Assembly: GCF_019219065.1 (NCBI RefSeq)
Contig: NZ_JAHUWK010000008.1
Location: forward strand, 62,001 to 126,000
Direction: 5' to 3'
DNA: 64,000 nt
From: Duganella sp. sic0402
GTDB lineage: Bacteria; Pseudomonadota; Gammaproteobacteria; Burkholderiales; Burkholderiaceae_D
Shown: positions 8,967 to 17,550 of the stretch, piece by piece
Position numbering within the stretch: position 1 is the stretch's first letter
Layout of the letters: each line of letters starts with the position of its first letter
The notes under the pieces: generated by a model
Told to the model about the DNA's origin: nothing
What the model saw: the letters and a program-made list of their open reading frames with translations, nothing else
Database searches by the model: none
Program-made: the position numbers and the translations under genes

Positions 8967-9359
8967 TTATTCCCGCAGGGCCGCGATCACCTTGATCTCG
9001 AAGTCAAAGCCATACAGCCAGGTGACGCCGATGCCGGTCAGCGTGGGATGCGGCGCCTCGCCCCAGAATTCCTGCACGATGGGCCATGCACGCTCAAAGG
9101 TATTGGCCGGATCGACCAGGAACACGGTCACGTCGATCACATCATCAAACGTCAGGCCCGCTTCGGCCAGGATCGCATTCAGGTTCTGGAACGCCAGCCG
9201 GACTTGCGCCTCCAGTTCCGGTTCCGGCGAACCATCCGGCCGGCTGCCGACCTGCCCGGAGACGAACAGCAGGCCATTCGAACGGATGGCCGGCGAATAG
9301 CGGTTACGTTCATACAACGCCTGGCGGCCAGGCGGAAAGACAACGTCGCGTACAGTCAT
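8967..9359 (-). CDS. RidA-family protein (YjgF/YER057c/UK114)
   Basis: 130-residue protein of the RidA fold, a trimer; characterised members hydrolyse reactive enamine/imine intermediates. Seen: YSPAIRSNGLLFVSGQVG near the N-terminus, the DVIDVTVFLVD strand, and GIGVTWLYGFDFEIKVIAAL at the end. In place of the usual C-terminal 'R-x-x-v...vEiE' catalytic segment it has TGIGVTW, so the classical Arg105 is not obvious and it may belong to a Rid subgroup other than RidA. The start at 9359 is chosen because GAGGAG lies 9 bases upstream; longer in-frame starts lack this. It is divergent from a LysR gene that may control it. Confidence 0.85.
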   Translation of the reverse strand: MTVRDVVFPPGRQALYERNRYSPAIRSNGLLFVSGQVGSRPDGSPEPELEAQVRLAFQNLNAILAEAGLTFDDVIDVTVFLVDPANTFERAWPIVQEFWGEAPHPTLTGIGVTWLYGFDFEIKVIAALRE

Positions 9360-9469
9360 GATGAACTCCTCGTTTAATGATGCCGCCACTTTAAAAGCCC
9401 GGCGCCATCCAATCAACGCGCAAGACGTACAATGACTGTTTGCGATTCCTACACAATCCACACCATCCC

Positions 9470-10372
9470 ATGGACCGATTCGATGCCCTGCAAGCCTTTG
9501 TGCGCGTGGTGGAAGCCGGCAGCTTCACCAAGGCCGCGCAGACGCTCCACATGAGCAAGACCACCGTATCGCAGCTGGTACAGCAGCTGGAAGCGCGCCT
9601 GCAAGTGAAGCTGCTCAACCGTACCACCCGCCAGGTGAAGGTGACGCCCGAAGGCGCTGCCTACTACGAACGCGTGGCGCGCGTGCTGGGCGATCTGCAG
9701 GATGCGGATGACGTGCTGGCCGGCGACCTGGCCGCGCCGCGCGGGCGCCTGCGCATCGACGTGCCCAGTCCCCTGGCGCGCCTGATCCTGATGCCGGCGC
9801 TGCCCGGCTTCTACCGCCGCTATCCGGACATCCAGCTGCTGATGGGCGTCAGCGACCGCAATGTCGATGTGATCGGCGAGAACGTCGATTGCGTGCTGCG
9901 CGGCGGCCAGATCACCGTACCGTCGCTGGTGGCGCGGCGCGTGGCGGATTTGCAGCTGGGCGTGTACGCCTCGCCCGGCTATCTGCGAGAAACGGGACTA
10001 CCGGCGCATCCGCTGGCACTGGAACAGGCGCCGCACCGCATGGTCGGCTATCTGCGCTCCAGCAGCGGCAGCATTGCCAGCATGCCGATGCGGCGCGATA
10101 ACGAGTCAGTGGAGGTGAACGGCCGCTACGCCGTGGCCGCCGACGATGGCAACGCTTACGTGGCGGCCGGGCTGGCCGGCATGGGCGTGCTGTGCGTGCC
10201 GCGCTACATGGCGCGCGACCATGTAAAAAGGGGCGAGCTGACTCCCCTGTTCGAAGAGTGGCAGCTCGCCCCCATGCCTTTGTATCTCGCCTATCCGCAC
10301 AACCGTCACCTCAGCGCCAAGCTGCGGGTGTTCATCGCGTGGATAGACGAATTGGCCGCTCAGTCCTTGTAG
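9470..10372 (+). CDS. LysR-family transcriptional regulator
   Basis: 300-residue DNA-binding regulator. The winged HTH is MDRFDALQAFVRVVEAGSFT to TTVSQLVQQLEARL (residues 1-50), followed by a LysR substrate-binding domain with the CrgA-like line RGRLRIDVPSPLARLILMPALP. It starts at the ATG at 9470, where the domain begins. It is transcribed away from the RidA gene across a 110-base gap, the usual arrangement for a LysR acting on its neighbour. The 3' end overlaps the convergent uronate dehydrogenase gene by 13 bases. Confidence 0.88.
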   Translation: MDRFDALQAFVRVVEAGSFTKAAQTLHMSKTTVSQLVQQLEARLQVKLLNRTTRQVKVTPEGAAYYERVARVLGDLQDADDVLAGDLAAPRGRLRIDVPSPLARLILMPALPGFYRRYPDIQLLMGVSDRNVDVIGENVDCVLRGGQITVPSLVARRVADLQLGVYASPGYLRETGLPAHPLALEQAPHRMVGYLRSSSGSIASMPMRRDNESVEVNGRYAVAADDGNAYVAAGLAGMGVLCVPRYMARDHVKRGELTPLFEEWQLAPMPLYLAYPHNRHLSAKLRVFIAWIDELAAQSL

Positions 10373-11166
10373 CGTACTTCCGCCAGCGCGAACGCGCCGC
10401 CGTGGTAGGTCACCGATGCATTCTGGTCCGGATACTCGCCGCTGTCCGGGAACAGCGCGTCGAATTGCGACGAGCTATCCTTCGGCTTGTAGCCCAGGTG
10501 CGAGGCCTTGCTGTTGTCCCACCACGCCACCTCATTGTTCGACATGCCGAACAACACGGTGAAGCCGACGCGGGTCGCGAACAGCGAACGGCGCAGCGCT
10601 TCCACCAGGTCGTCGTAGCTCAGCCAGGTGACCATCATGCGGCGGTCCTTCGGCTCAGGGAAGGATGAGCCGATGCGCAGGCTGACCGTCTCCAGGCCGG
10701 TGCGGTCCCAGTAGTAGCTGGCCAGTTGCTCGCCGAAGCACTTGCTGACGCCGTAGAACGAATCCGGACGGGTCGGCGCAGTGGCATCGATGTAGTCGGT
10801 GTTGCGGTAGAAACCGACCGTGTGGTTCGAACTGGCGAAGATGATGCGCTTGACACCCTGCTTGTGCGCCGCCTCGTAGATATTGGCGGTGCCCAGGATG
10901 TTGGCGTGCATGATGTTTTCAAAGGTGTTCTCGGTCGAGATGCCGCCGAAGTGCAGCACCGCGTCCACGCCTTCCATCATCTTCATGACGGCCGCCTTGT
11001 CGGCCAGGTCGCACTGGACGATTTCCTCGCCCTCGCGCGCTTCGCCCATATCGGCGATGTCCGACAGCACCACCACATCCGCCCACGGCTTGATGCGGTC
11101 GCGCAGTACCTTGCCCAGGCCGCCGGCAGCGCCGGTCAGCAGCAATCGTTTGAATGGCTTGCTCAT
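10360..11166 (-). CDS. udh: Uronate dehydrogenase (NAD-dependent)
   Basis: Short-chain (extended SDR) oxidoreductase that converts D-galacturonate or D-glucuronate to the aldarolactone, the first step of the oxidative uronate pathway. The NAD-binding loop is TGAAGGLG (11-18) and the catalytic pair is Tyr138/Lys142 in YGVSK with Ser112/113 upstream. The line SFPEPKDRRMMVTWLSYDD is typical of bacterial Udh. At 268 residues the length fits. It follows garD by 25 bases with its own GGAGA ribosome site, so garD-udh form one operon. The pathway context supports galacturonate as substrate. Confidence 0.9.
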   Translation of the reverse strand: MSKPFKRLLLTGAAGGLGKVLRDRIKPWADVVVLSDIADMGEAREGEEIVQCDLADKAAVMKMMEGVDAVLHFGGISTENTFENIMHANILGTANIYEAAHKQGVKRIIFASSNHTVGFYRNTDYIDATAPTRPDSFYGVSKCFGEQLASYYWDRTGLETVSLRIGSSFPEPKDRRMMVTWLSYDDLVEALRRSLFATRVGFTVLFGMSNNEVAWWDNSKASHLGYKPKDSSSQFDALFPDSGEYPDQNASVTYHGGAFALAEVRYKD

Positions 11167-11191
11167 GTTGTCTCCGTTTGTTGTGTATTTT

Positions 11192-12757
11192 TTACGTCAC
11201 TGGGGCCGGATTGAACAGGACAAGCGCGTTATGCAGCTTCCACTTCTCCGCCCAGGTCTCCTTGCCGCTGGCGACGTCGAGCAGCATCTGGAACATCTCC
11301 CAGCCGACATCGGCGATGGTCGCTTCACCGCTGGCGATGCGGCCGGCGTTGATGTCCATCAGGTCGTGCCAGCGGTTGGCCAGGTCGTTGCGGGTGGCGA
11401 CTTTGATCACCGGCACTTCGGCCAGGCCGTACGGCGTGCCGCGGCCGGTGGTGAAGATATGCACATTCATGCCGGCCGCCAGTTGCAGCGTGCCGCAAAT
11501 GAAATCGCTGGCCGGCGTGGCGGCGTAGATCAGGCCTTTCTGCGCCAGCTTCTCGCCCGGCGACAGGACGCCGGAGATCGGCGAGCTGCCCGACTTGACG
11601 ATCGAGCCCATGGCTTTTTCAACGATGTTCGACAGGCCGCCCTTCTTGTTGCCCGGCGTGGTGTTGGCGCTGCGGTCTACGCCGCCGCGCGTCAGGTATT
11701 CGTCGTACCAGGCCATTTCGCGGATCATGGCCTCGGCCACTTCCGGGGTCGAGGCGCGCGACGTCAGCTGGTCGATGCCGTCGCGGACTTCGGTGGTTTC
11801 CGAGAACATCACGGTGGCGCCGGCGCGCACCAGCAGATCGGTGGCAAAGCCCACCGCAGGATTTGCAGTGACGCCCGAGAAGGCGTCACTGCCGCCACAT
11901 TGGACGCCCACCACCAGCTCGGAAGCCGGCACGGTTTCGCGCTGGCGCTTGTTCAGCTCCACCAGGTTTTTCTCGGCCTGCTGCATGATCGAATCGATCA
12001 TCGACATGAAGCCGACGTGCTGCGCATCCTGCAGACAGACCAGGCCCGGATCAGCGCCGCCGGCGTTCTGGATCGGAATCGAGCCTTTTGGGAACAAACG
12101 CGTAGGCTGCAGCTTTTCGCAGCCCAGGCTGACCACCATCGCCTGGCCGCCGAAGTTCGGATTCAGCGCGATATTGCGGATGGTGCGGATCGGGATCGGC
12201 GCGCCAGGGGCTTCGATCGCCACGCCGCAGCCGTAGGTATGCTCCAGGCCCACCACGTCGTCGACGTTGGGATACTTCGGCAGCAGTTCTTTCTTGATGC
12301 GCTCCACGGCAAACTCCACCACGCCCGACACGCACTGCACGGTGGTGGTGATCGCCAGGATGTTGCGCGTGCCGACGCTGCCGTCGGCGTTGCGGTAGCC
12401 CTGGAAGGTATAGCCTTCCAGCGGCTCCAGCGGCGGCGGCTTGATGGTGGAGATCGGCAAGCCCTCGAGTTCGCGCGCGGCCGGCATTTCCACATTGTGT
12501 TCGGCCAGCCAGCTACCGGCCGGCAAGTCTTTCGATGCGAAACCGATGGTAACGTTGTAACGGATTACGCGGTCGCCGCCCTTCAGGTCGCGCAGCGCCA
12601 CCTTGTGGCCTTGCGGGACCGCTTCCAGCAGCGTCAAGCCATTCGGGAAAACGGCGCCGGCCGGCAGGCCGCCGTCGTTGACGACAATCGCGACGTTATC
12701 GTTGTCGTGCATGAGAATGTAGCGCGGCGTATTGTTGGCGCTCGTCGGAGTTGTCAT
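11192..12757 (-). CDS. garD: Galactarate dehydratase
   Basis: Iron-dependent dehydratase of the UxaA/GarD family converting meso-galactarate to 5-dehydro-4-deoxy-D-glucarate in the cytoplasm. The N-terminal SAF-like domain (residues about 8-85) is followed by the large catalytic part with [17 protein letters not shown]-like EHTYGCGV and [16 protein letters not shown], all diagnostic. Length (521 aa) is close to the E. coli enzyme. An AGGA site precedes the ATG. It is the first gene of garD-udh and divergent from a FadR-type regulator, with a TGGTCTGACCA palindrome 34 bases upstream of its start. Confidence 0.95.
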   Translation of the reverse strand: MTTPTSANNTPRYILMHDNDNVAIVVNDGGLPAGAVFPNGLTLLEAVPQGHKVALRDLKGGDRVIRYNVTIGFASKDLPAGSWLAEHNVEMPAARELEGLPISTIKPPPLEPLEGYTFQGYRNADGSVGTRNILAITTTVQCVSGVVEFAVERIKKELLPKYPNVDDVVGLEHTYGCGVAIEAPGAPIPIRTIRNIALNPNFGGQAMVVSLGCEKLQPTRLFPKGSIPIQNAGGADPGLVCLQDAQHVGFMSMIDSIMQQAEKNLVELNKRQRETVPASELVVGVQCGGSDAFSGVTANPAVGFATDLLVRAGATVMFSETTEVRDGIDQLTSRASTPEVAEAMIREMAWYDEYLTRGGVDRSANTTPGNKKGGLSNIVEKAMGSIVKSGSSPISGVLSPGEKLAQKGLIYAATPASDFICGTLQLAAGMNVHIFTTGRGTPYGLAEVPVIKVATRNDLANRWHDLMDINAGRIASGEATIADVGWEMFQMLLDVASGKETWAEKWKLHNALVLFNPAPVT

Positions 12758-12790
12758 CTAGAATTCCTACGTTGTTTTTTGGTCTCTTAA

Positions 12791-12805
12791 AGTGGTCTGA
12801 CCACT
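12791..12805. promoter_or_regulatory. Operator palindrome proximal to garD
   Basis: AGTGGTCTGACCACT is a perfect palindrome around a central T. Its core TGGTCTGACCA recurs twice near the divergent GntR gene. FadR-type GntR proteins bind TGGT-N3-ACCA sites, so this is most likely the site through which the neighbouring regulator controls garD-udh. Confidence 0.72.
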
Positions 12806-12967
12806 TCTGTTATTGGCCGGCCAGCTCAGGGTTGTGGCCTGCACGCCACAGTCTGAACACCGCATGTTTCCTAGAGGTTACATCGCGAAAACACAGGGGC
12901 CGAGGGGGCACTCAATGAAATGAGTATGCCAGTTTAAAATTAATTTGGCTAGTCCACATTGCGCATT

Positions 12968-12997
12968 TGGTCTGACCACCTTAGAATGGTCTGACCA
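12968..12997. promoter_or_regulatory. Tandem operator pair upstream of the GntR-family regulator gene
   Basis: Two further copies of TGGTCTGACCA, at 12968-12978 and 12987-12997, have centres 19 bases apart, about two helical turns. They sit 41-70 bases before the regulator ATG, suggesting autoregulation and cooperative binding with the garD-proximal copy at 12791. Between the sites (12806-12967) no gene is visible. Confidence 0.7.
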
Positions 12998-13037
12998 GAT
13001 GGCAAACAAATAAGCCACGGAAATTATACGAGACATC

Positions 13038-13742
13038 ATGCTGAAAAAAACCGCCCCTATAACTGGGGATACCGCTCACGAGCCGCGCTTGTACCGCGTA
13101 GTGGCGGACCGCATCCAGGAACTCATCCGCAACGAAAACATCGCCGCCGGCGAACGCCTTCCATCGGAACGCGACCTGGCGACCAAGCTCAGTGTCAGCC
13201 GCGCCTCGCTGCGCGAAGCACTGATTGCGCTGGAACTGGGCGGCGTGATTGAAGTACGCGGCGGTTCGGGGGTGTATGTCAGCGAAGTGCCTGAACCGGC
13301 CGTGGCCGACCTGCCGGAAGCCGGCCCAGGACCATTTGAAGTACTGTCCGCGCGCCGCCTGATCGAATCCGAAATCGCCGCCATCGCCGCCCGCGTCGCC
13401 ACCGACAGCGCCGTCGACGCCATCCTGCAAGCGGTAATCGAGATGGAAAAGAGCCACGCCAATTATTCCAGCAACGAGCAGGCCGACCGCAACTTCCACC
13501 TGGCCATCGCGCGCGCCACCGGCAATAGCGCGCTGGTCGGATCGCTGAATTACCTGTGGGACCAGCGCGGCCGCTTGTGGCACAAACTGAAAGAACACTT
13601 CCAGACCGAGGAGCTGCGTCAGGAAACGCTGAAGGACCACCGCCGCATCCTGGAGGCGATTGCCGCCCATGATCCGGCGGCGGCGCGCAAAGCCATGCGC
13701 GCCCACCTGGAACGCGTGACCCGCACCTTCTCGCGCGGATAA
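13038..13742 (+). CDS. FadR-type GntR regulator of galactarate/galacturonate genes
   Basis: 234-residue regulator. Winged HTH at about residues 17-80 (ERLPSERDLATKLSVSRASLREALIALE, then the wing EVRGGSGVYVSE) and an all-helical FCD effector domain with metal-binding His and Asp residues after residue 100 (DRNFHLAIARATGNS, MRAHLERV). It is divergent from garD-udh, with three identical TGGTCTGACCA palindromes in between. It probably senses an aldarate or uronate and represses garD-udh and itself, and possibly the pectin genes just downstream. The effector is inferred from context only. Confidence 0.88.
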   Translation: MLKKTAPITGDTAHEPRLYRVVADRIQELIRNENIAAGERLPSERDLATKLSVSRASLREALIALELGGVIEVRGGSGVYVSEVPEPAVADLPEAGPGPFEVLSARRLIESEIAAIAARVATDSAVDAILQAVIEMEKSHANYSSNEQADRNFHLAIARATGNSALVGSLNYLWDQRGRLWHKLKEHFQTEELRQETLKDHRRILEAIAAHDPAAARKAMRAHLERVTRTFSRG

Positions 13743-13950
13743 GCAGTATCTGTAGTAGCGCAGGACCGGCCTCGATGCCGGCCGCGTATATATATAAAGC
13801 AATCAAGTTATTGACCGGCCCGACCTCGGCCCTGTGCTTTGCGCACAGCAGCCTTCGTCGCGGCGGCACGGAGTACGCGAGGTGCTCCACTCACGCAGGC
13901 GCTTGCCAGCGCTGCGTATAACTTTATTCAAGAGACGAAGGAGACCCACA
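13743..13950 (+). promoter_or_regulatory. Leader and promoter region of the pectin TonB-receptor gene
   Basis: No gene is seen. The region has an AT-rich TATATATATAAAG at 13787-13799 that may include a -10 element, and several inverted repeats. The clearest (13894-13916) pairs CGCAG..CGCT with AGCG..CTGCG around a 4-base loop, 20-odd bases before the GAAGGAGA ribosome site. It would form a stem in the 5' leader. Confidence 0.4.
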
Positions 13951-16668
13951 ATGAAGTCCCAGCAATCGGTCAAGAACCGTTCCGCACAACCTCGCCTGCT
14001 GCTGTCGGCAATCAGCCTGGCTGTGATGGCTCTGACCAACCAGGCATCCGCGCAATCTGACGATGCCAATATGACCCGTGTCGAAGTGACCGGTTCCAGC
14101 ATCAAACGCGTCGCCAACGAAGCTTCCCTGCCGGTCACCAGCGTCAAGGCTGAAGACCTGGTCAAGCAGGGCATGACCACCCTCGCCGACTTCATGATGG
14201 CGCTGCCACAATCGGCATCGCTGGCGCCATCCAACGCCGGCTCCGGCACCAACATCAACTTGCGCGGCCTGGGCGTGAACCGTACCCTGGTGCTGCTGAA
14301 CGGCCGCCGCCTGGCCAATGAGGCCATCGCCGACGGCTACGCCAACCTGGACGTGATTCCAATGAGCGCCATTGCGCGCGTTGAAGTGCTGCGTGACGGC
14401 GCTTCCTCGATCTACGGCTCCGACGCGATCGGCGGCGTGGTCAACTTCATCACCAAGACCCAGTTCGATGGCCTGCAACTGACCGCACAAGCCGTGCAGC
14501 CAGAAAAACGCGGCGGCGGCGACGAACAGCGCCTGACCGCCACCTGGGGCAAGGGCAATCTGCAAACCGATGGCTGGAATGTGTACGCCACCGTTGACGC
14601 CCACCAGCGCACCCGCCTGGCCGCGTCCGACCGTGCCTATCTGAGCTCGGTGGAAAAACTGACCGGACTGGGTCGCGCGCCGACGCTGGGCACCGGCGGC
14701 AACGCCACCCCGGCCAACTTCACCACCGCCACCAACAAGACCGCGCAGAACCCGTACGGCCGCAGCGGTTGCCTGGCGCCTTACTCGATCGCCGGCCAGA
14801 ACGGCACCTGCGTGATCGACAACAACGAGTACGGCACCGCGCTGTACGCCAACCAGCAGGTCACCTTCTATGCGCGCGGCACGCTGAAGCTGAGCGAAGA
14901 CCATACCGTCAGCATCGACTACTCGCGCGGCGAGGAGTTTATCAAGGCGACCCGCAATCCGACCAACGCACTGGCAGTCAAAGGTGTTGCACCGACCATC
15001 TCCTCGACCAGCAAATGGTATCCGGGTGGTAGCGGCGGCGTGCCTGCCGTGGCTGGTCTGAACAATGCACCGCTGACCGTGACCTGGGCCGTCGCCGATC
15101 TGGGCGCAGCCACCACCAAGGACGTGCAGCTGAACCAGCGCGTCGCTGTGACCGACGAAGGCGTGATCGGCGGCTGGGACTACAAGGCCGGCCTGGTGGT
15201 TGGTATCTCCGAACGCGACAACTACTACGACTCCGGCTACGTCACCGGCCAGGGCCTGATCGACGGCCTGAAAAACGGCAAGCTGAATCCATTCGGCCTG
15301 CAAGATGCTGACGGCAAGGCTTACCTGGCATCGATCAGCGTTGACGGCGCCAAGAACCGTACCTCGAAATCGACCTTCACCGGCGTCGACTTCACCGCCA
15401 GCAAGGCCGTGATGGACCTGCCAGGCGGCTCGCTGGCCGTGGCAGTTGGCGCCGACCTGCACCGCGACACGACCGAAGACACCAAGCTGGCCATCGTTTC
15501 GGATGTCACCTACGCCAATACCAGCCCATCGCATGGCGATGGCCAGCGTAACGTCGCAGCGCTGTTCGCCGAGGTGAATGCCCCCGTCACCAAGACCCTG
15601 GAACTGAACGGCGCCATCCGTGCCGACCATTTCAACGACTTCGGCACCACCGTCAATCCAAAGATCAGCTTCCGCTGGGAACCGATGAAGCAGTTGATGT
15701 TCCGTGGTTCGGCCAACACCGGCTTCCGCGCGCCGACGCTGTTTGACGCCTACGGCTACCGCCTGCCAGGCGCCACCGGTCTGACCGCGGCCAAATGGGA
15801 TGACCCGCTGCTGTGCCCAGGCGGTACCCCAGGCGTGGCCGGCACCGGCAAGCCTGTCGCCGGCCAGGTTGCGGCCAACGTGTGTAACGTGCAGCTGCCT
15901 AAGCAGACCGGCTCCAACGCCGGCCTGAAACCGGAAAAGTCGAAAGGCTTCACGCTGGGCGTGGTGATGGAACCATTCAAGGACGCGACCCTGTCGCTGG
16001 ACTACTGGAACATCCGCATGACCGACATGCTGGCCAACCTGCCGGAGCAGGTGTACTTCCTGGACCCGGCCAAGTATGCGTCCTACTTTGTACGTAACGC
16101 CGACGGCACCTTGAACTATCTGGTCAACACCACGATGAACCTGGGCGGCCAGAAAGCAGCCGGTATCGACGTGTCGGGTTCCTACACGCTGCCTAAAACC
16201 TCGTTCGGCACCTTCCGTGTCAACCTGGACGGCACCTACCTGACCCAGTTCGACAACCAGCTGTTCGACGGCAGCCCGTTTGCTTCCAACATCGGTCAGT
16301 TCGGCCTGGCCAGCAATGGCACCACGTCGAGCTTCCCGATCATCACCTACCGCTGGAAGCACACGCTGCGTCTGAACTGGGCGTCGGGTAACTGGAACAG
16401 CACGCTGACCCAGAACTACAACTCGAAATACACCGACCAGAATCTGGTGGCGAAGCAGTACTGGCGCGACATCAACTCGTACAAGCTGTGGAACCTGACC
16501 ACCACGTACAACGGCTTCAAGAACATCCAGATCACCGCTGGTATCACCAACCTGTTCAACGCCGAACCGCCAGCAACCAACAGCAGCCTGTATAGCTTTG
16601 GTTACCTGAGCAGCGCAGCCAGCCCGATCGGCCGTGCTTACAATGTGCGTGCAACCTACACTTTCTGA
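13951..16668 (+). CDS. TonB-dependent receptor, carbohydrate type (probable oligogalacturonide uptake)
   Basis: Outer-membrane active transporter of 905 aa. The start is the ATG at 13951, which follows GAAGGAG and begins a normal signal peptide ending ASAQSDD; upstream in-frame starts lack a ribosome site. The plug has VEVTGSSIKR, NINLRGLGVNRTLVLLNGRR and IPMSAIARVEVLRDGASSIYG, the form seen in receptors for oligosaccharides in Gammaproteobacteria and Burkholderiales. The barrel ends with NVRATYTF. No STN domain is present. The enzyme genes that follow (acetylesterase, GH28, CE8) point to pectin fragments as the ligand; this is inference. A strong terminator-like hairpin separates it from them. 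Confidence 0.9.
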   Translation: MKSQQSVKNRSAQPRLLLSAISLAVMALTNQASAQSDDANMTRVEVTGSSIKRVANEASLPVTSVKAEDLVKQGMTTLADFMMALPQSASLAPSNAGSGTNINLRGLGVNRTLVLLNGRRLANEAIADGYANLDVIPMSAIARVEVLRDGASSIYGSDAIGGVVNFITKTQFDGLQLTAQAVQPEKRGGGDEQRLTATWGKGNLQTDGWNVYATVDAHQRTRLAASDRAYLSSVEKLTGLGRAPTLGTGGNATPANFTTATNKTAQNPYGRSGCLAPYSIAGQNGTCVIDNNEYGTALYANQQVTFYARGTLKLSEDHTVSIDYSRGEEFIKATRNPTNALAVKGVAPTISSTSKWYPGGSGGVPAVAGLNNAPLTVTWAVADLGAATTKDVQLNQRVAVTDEGVIGGWDYKAGLVVGISERDNYYDSGYVTGQGLIDGLKNGKLNPFGLQDADGKAYLASISVDGAKNRTSKSTFTGVDFTASKAVMDLPGGSLAVAVGADLHRDTTEDTKLAIVSDVTYANTSPSHGDGQRNVAALFAEVNAPVTKTLELNGAIRADHFNDFGTTVNPKISFRWEPMKQLMFRGSANTGFRAPTLFDAYGYRLPGATGLTAAKWDDPLLCPGGTPGVAGTGKPVAGQVAANVCNVQLPKQTGSNAGLKPEKSKGFTLGVVMEPFKDATLSLDYWNIRMTDMLANLPEQVYFLDPAKYASYFVRNADGTLNYLVNTTMNLGGQKAAGIDVSGSYTLPKTSFGTFRVNLDGTYLTQFDNQLFDGSPFASNIGQFGLASNGTTSSFPIITYRWKHTLRLNWASGNWNSTLTQNYNSKYTDQNLVAKQYWRDINSYKLWNLTTTYNGFKNIQITAGITNLFNAEPPATNSSLYSFGYLSSAASPIGRAYNVRATYTF

Positions 16669-16710
16669 TGAAAGCGTGGACGCATAAACTGATTCACTCC
16701 GCCTGAGGTT

Positions 16711-16748
16711 GGGCGCCGGACCGCGTTGCGGCCGGCGCCCTTTTTTTT
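16711..16748 (+). terminator. Rho-independent terminator-like hairpin after the receptor gene
   Basis: GGGCGCCGG and CCGGCGCCC pair perfectly around an 11-base loop and are followed directly by eight T. This is a strong intrinsic terminator, 42 bases after the receptor stop and only 10 bases before the acetylesterase start. It may end the receptor transcript or allow partial read-through into the enzyme genes. Confidence 0.85.
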
Positions 16749-16758
16749 CGGATAGTCC

Positions 16759-17550
16759 ATGAAATACCTGATCTCCTGCGCCGCCGCCCTGGCGCTCATC
16801 ACCGGCAGCACCCACGCCGCCGACGCCGCCCCCGCCAAGCCGGTACGCTTCATCCTGGTTGGCGACTCGACCATGGCCAACAACAGCGGTTACGGCGACG
16901 CCTTCTGCGCGCGCATCAACCGCGCCCATACCTGTATCAATCTCGCCAAAGGCGGCCGCAGCTCCGGCAGCTTCCGTGCCGAAGGCCGCTGGAACGAAGT
17001 TGAAGGCCTGCTGCGCGGTGCCGATGCTTACAGCAAGACCTATGTGCTGATCCAGTTCGGCCACAACGACCAGCCCGGAAAACCTGGCCGCTCGACCGAT
17101 CTGAAAACCGAATTCCCCGTCAACATGACCCGCTACGCCCAGGAAGTGAAAGCGCTGGGTGGTGTGCCGGTGCTGGTGACGCCATTGACCCGCCGCACCT
17201 TCAAGGATGGCGTGCTGGAAAATAATCTCGGCCCATGGGCTGACGTGGTGCGCGCCACCGCCGCCGCAGAAAAATCGCCGCTGCTGGATCTCAACGCGGA
17301 AAGCCACGCCGCCGTACAGGCCATGGGCCAGGACGAAGCGGACACGCTGGCCATGGTGCCACGCCCGGCCGACTATGGCACCGCGCCGGCTGCCGGCAAA
17401 GTGGAAGTGGCTGGCGCGGCCAAGTCGGCTTTCGATCGCACCCACGTTGGCACCAAGGGCGCGGCCTACTTCTCGCGCATGGTGATGGAAGAACTGAAAC
17501 GCGCAGTGCCGGAAACGGCCGGTAATTTCAAGCCGGAGAACGAGCAGTGA
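16759..17550 (+). CDS. Rhamnogalacturonan acetylesterase (CE12-like SGNH hydrolase)
   Basis: Secreted esterase that removes acetyl groups from rhamnogalacturonan or pectin. A signal peptide (MKYLISCAAALALITGSTHA) precedes the SGNH blocks: nucleophile Ser in LVGDSTMANNSG, Gly in LAKGGRSSGSF, Asn in IQFGHNDQ, and the Asp-x-x-His pair in FDRTHVG near the C-terminus. At 263 aa the size fits CE12. The next gene starts inside its stop codon (GTGA), so the two are coupled. No good ribosome site is visible before the ATG, which lies just behind the terminator-like hairpin. Confidence 0.88.
   Translation: MKYLISCAAALALITGSTHAADAAPAKPVRFILVGDSTMANNSGYGDAFCARINRAHTCINLAKGGRSSGSFRAEGRWNEVEGLLRGADAYSKTYVLIQFGHNDQPGKPGRSTDLKTEFPVNMTRYAQEVKALGGVPVLVTPLTRRTFKDGVLENNLGPWADVVRATAAAEKSPLLDLNAESHAAVQAMGQDEADTLAMVPRPADYGTAPAAGKVEVAGAAKSAFDRTHVGTKGAAYFSRMVMEELKRAVPETAGNFKPENEQ

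Noticed and set aside
13924..17445. A 1173-codon open frame on the minus strand opposite the pectin TonB receptor and acetylesterase
   Set aside because: It mirrors the codon pattern of genuine plus-strand genes in GC-rich DNA, is composed of low-complexity His/Gln/Gly/Val-rich sequence and has no domain; the plus-strand proteins are clearly conserved.
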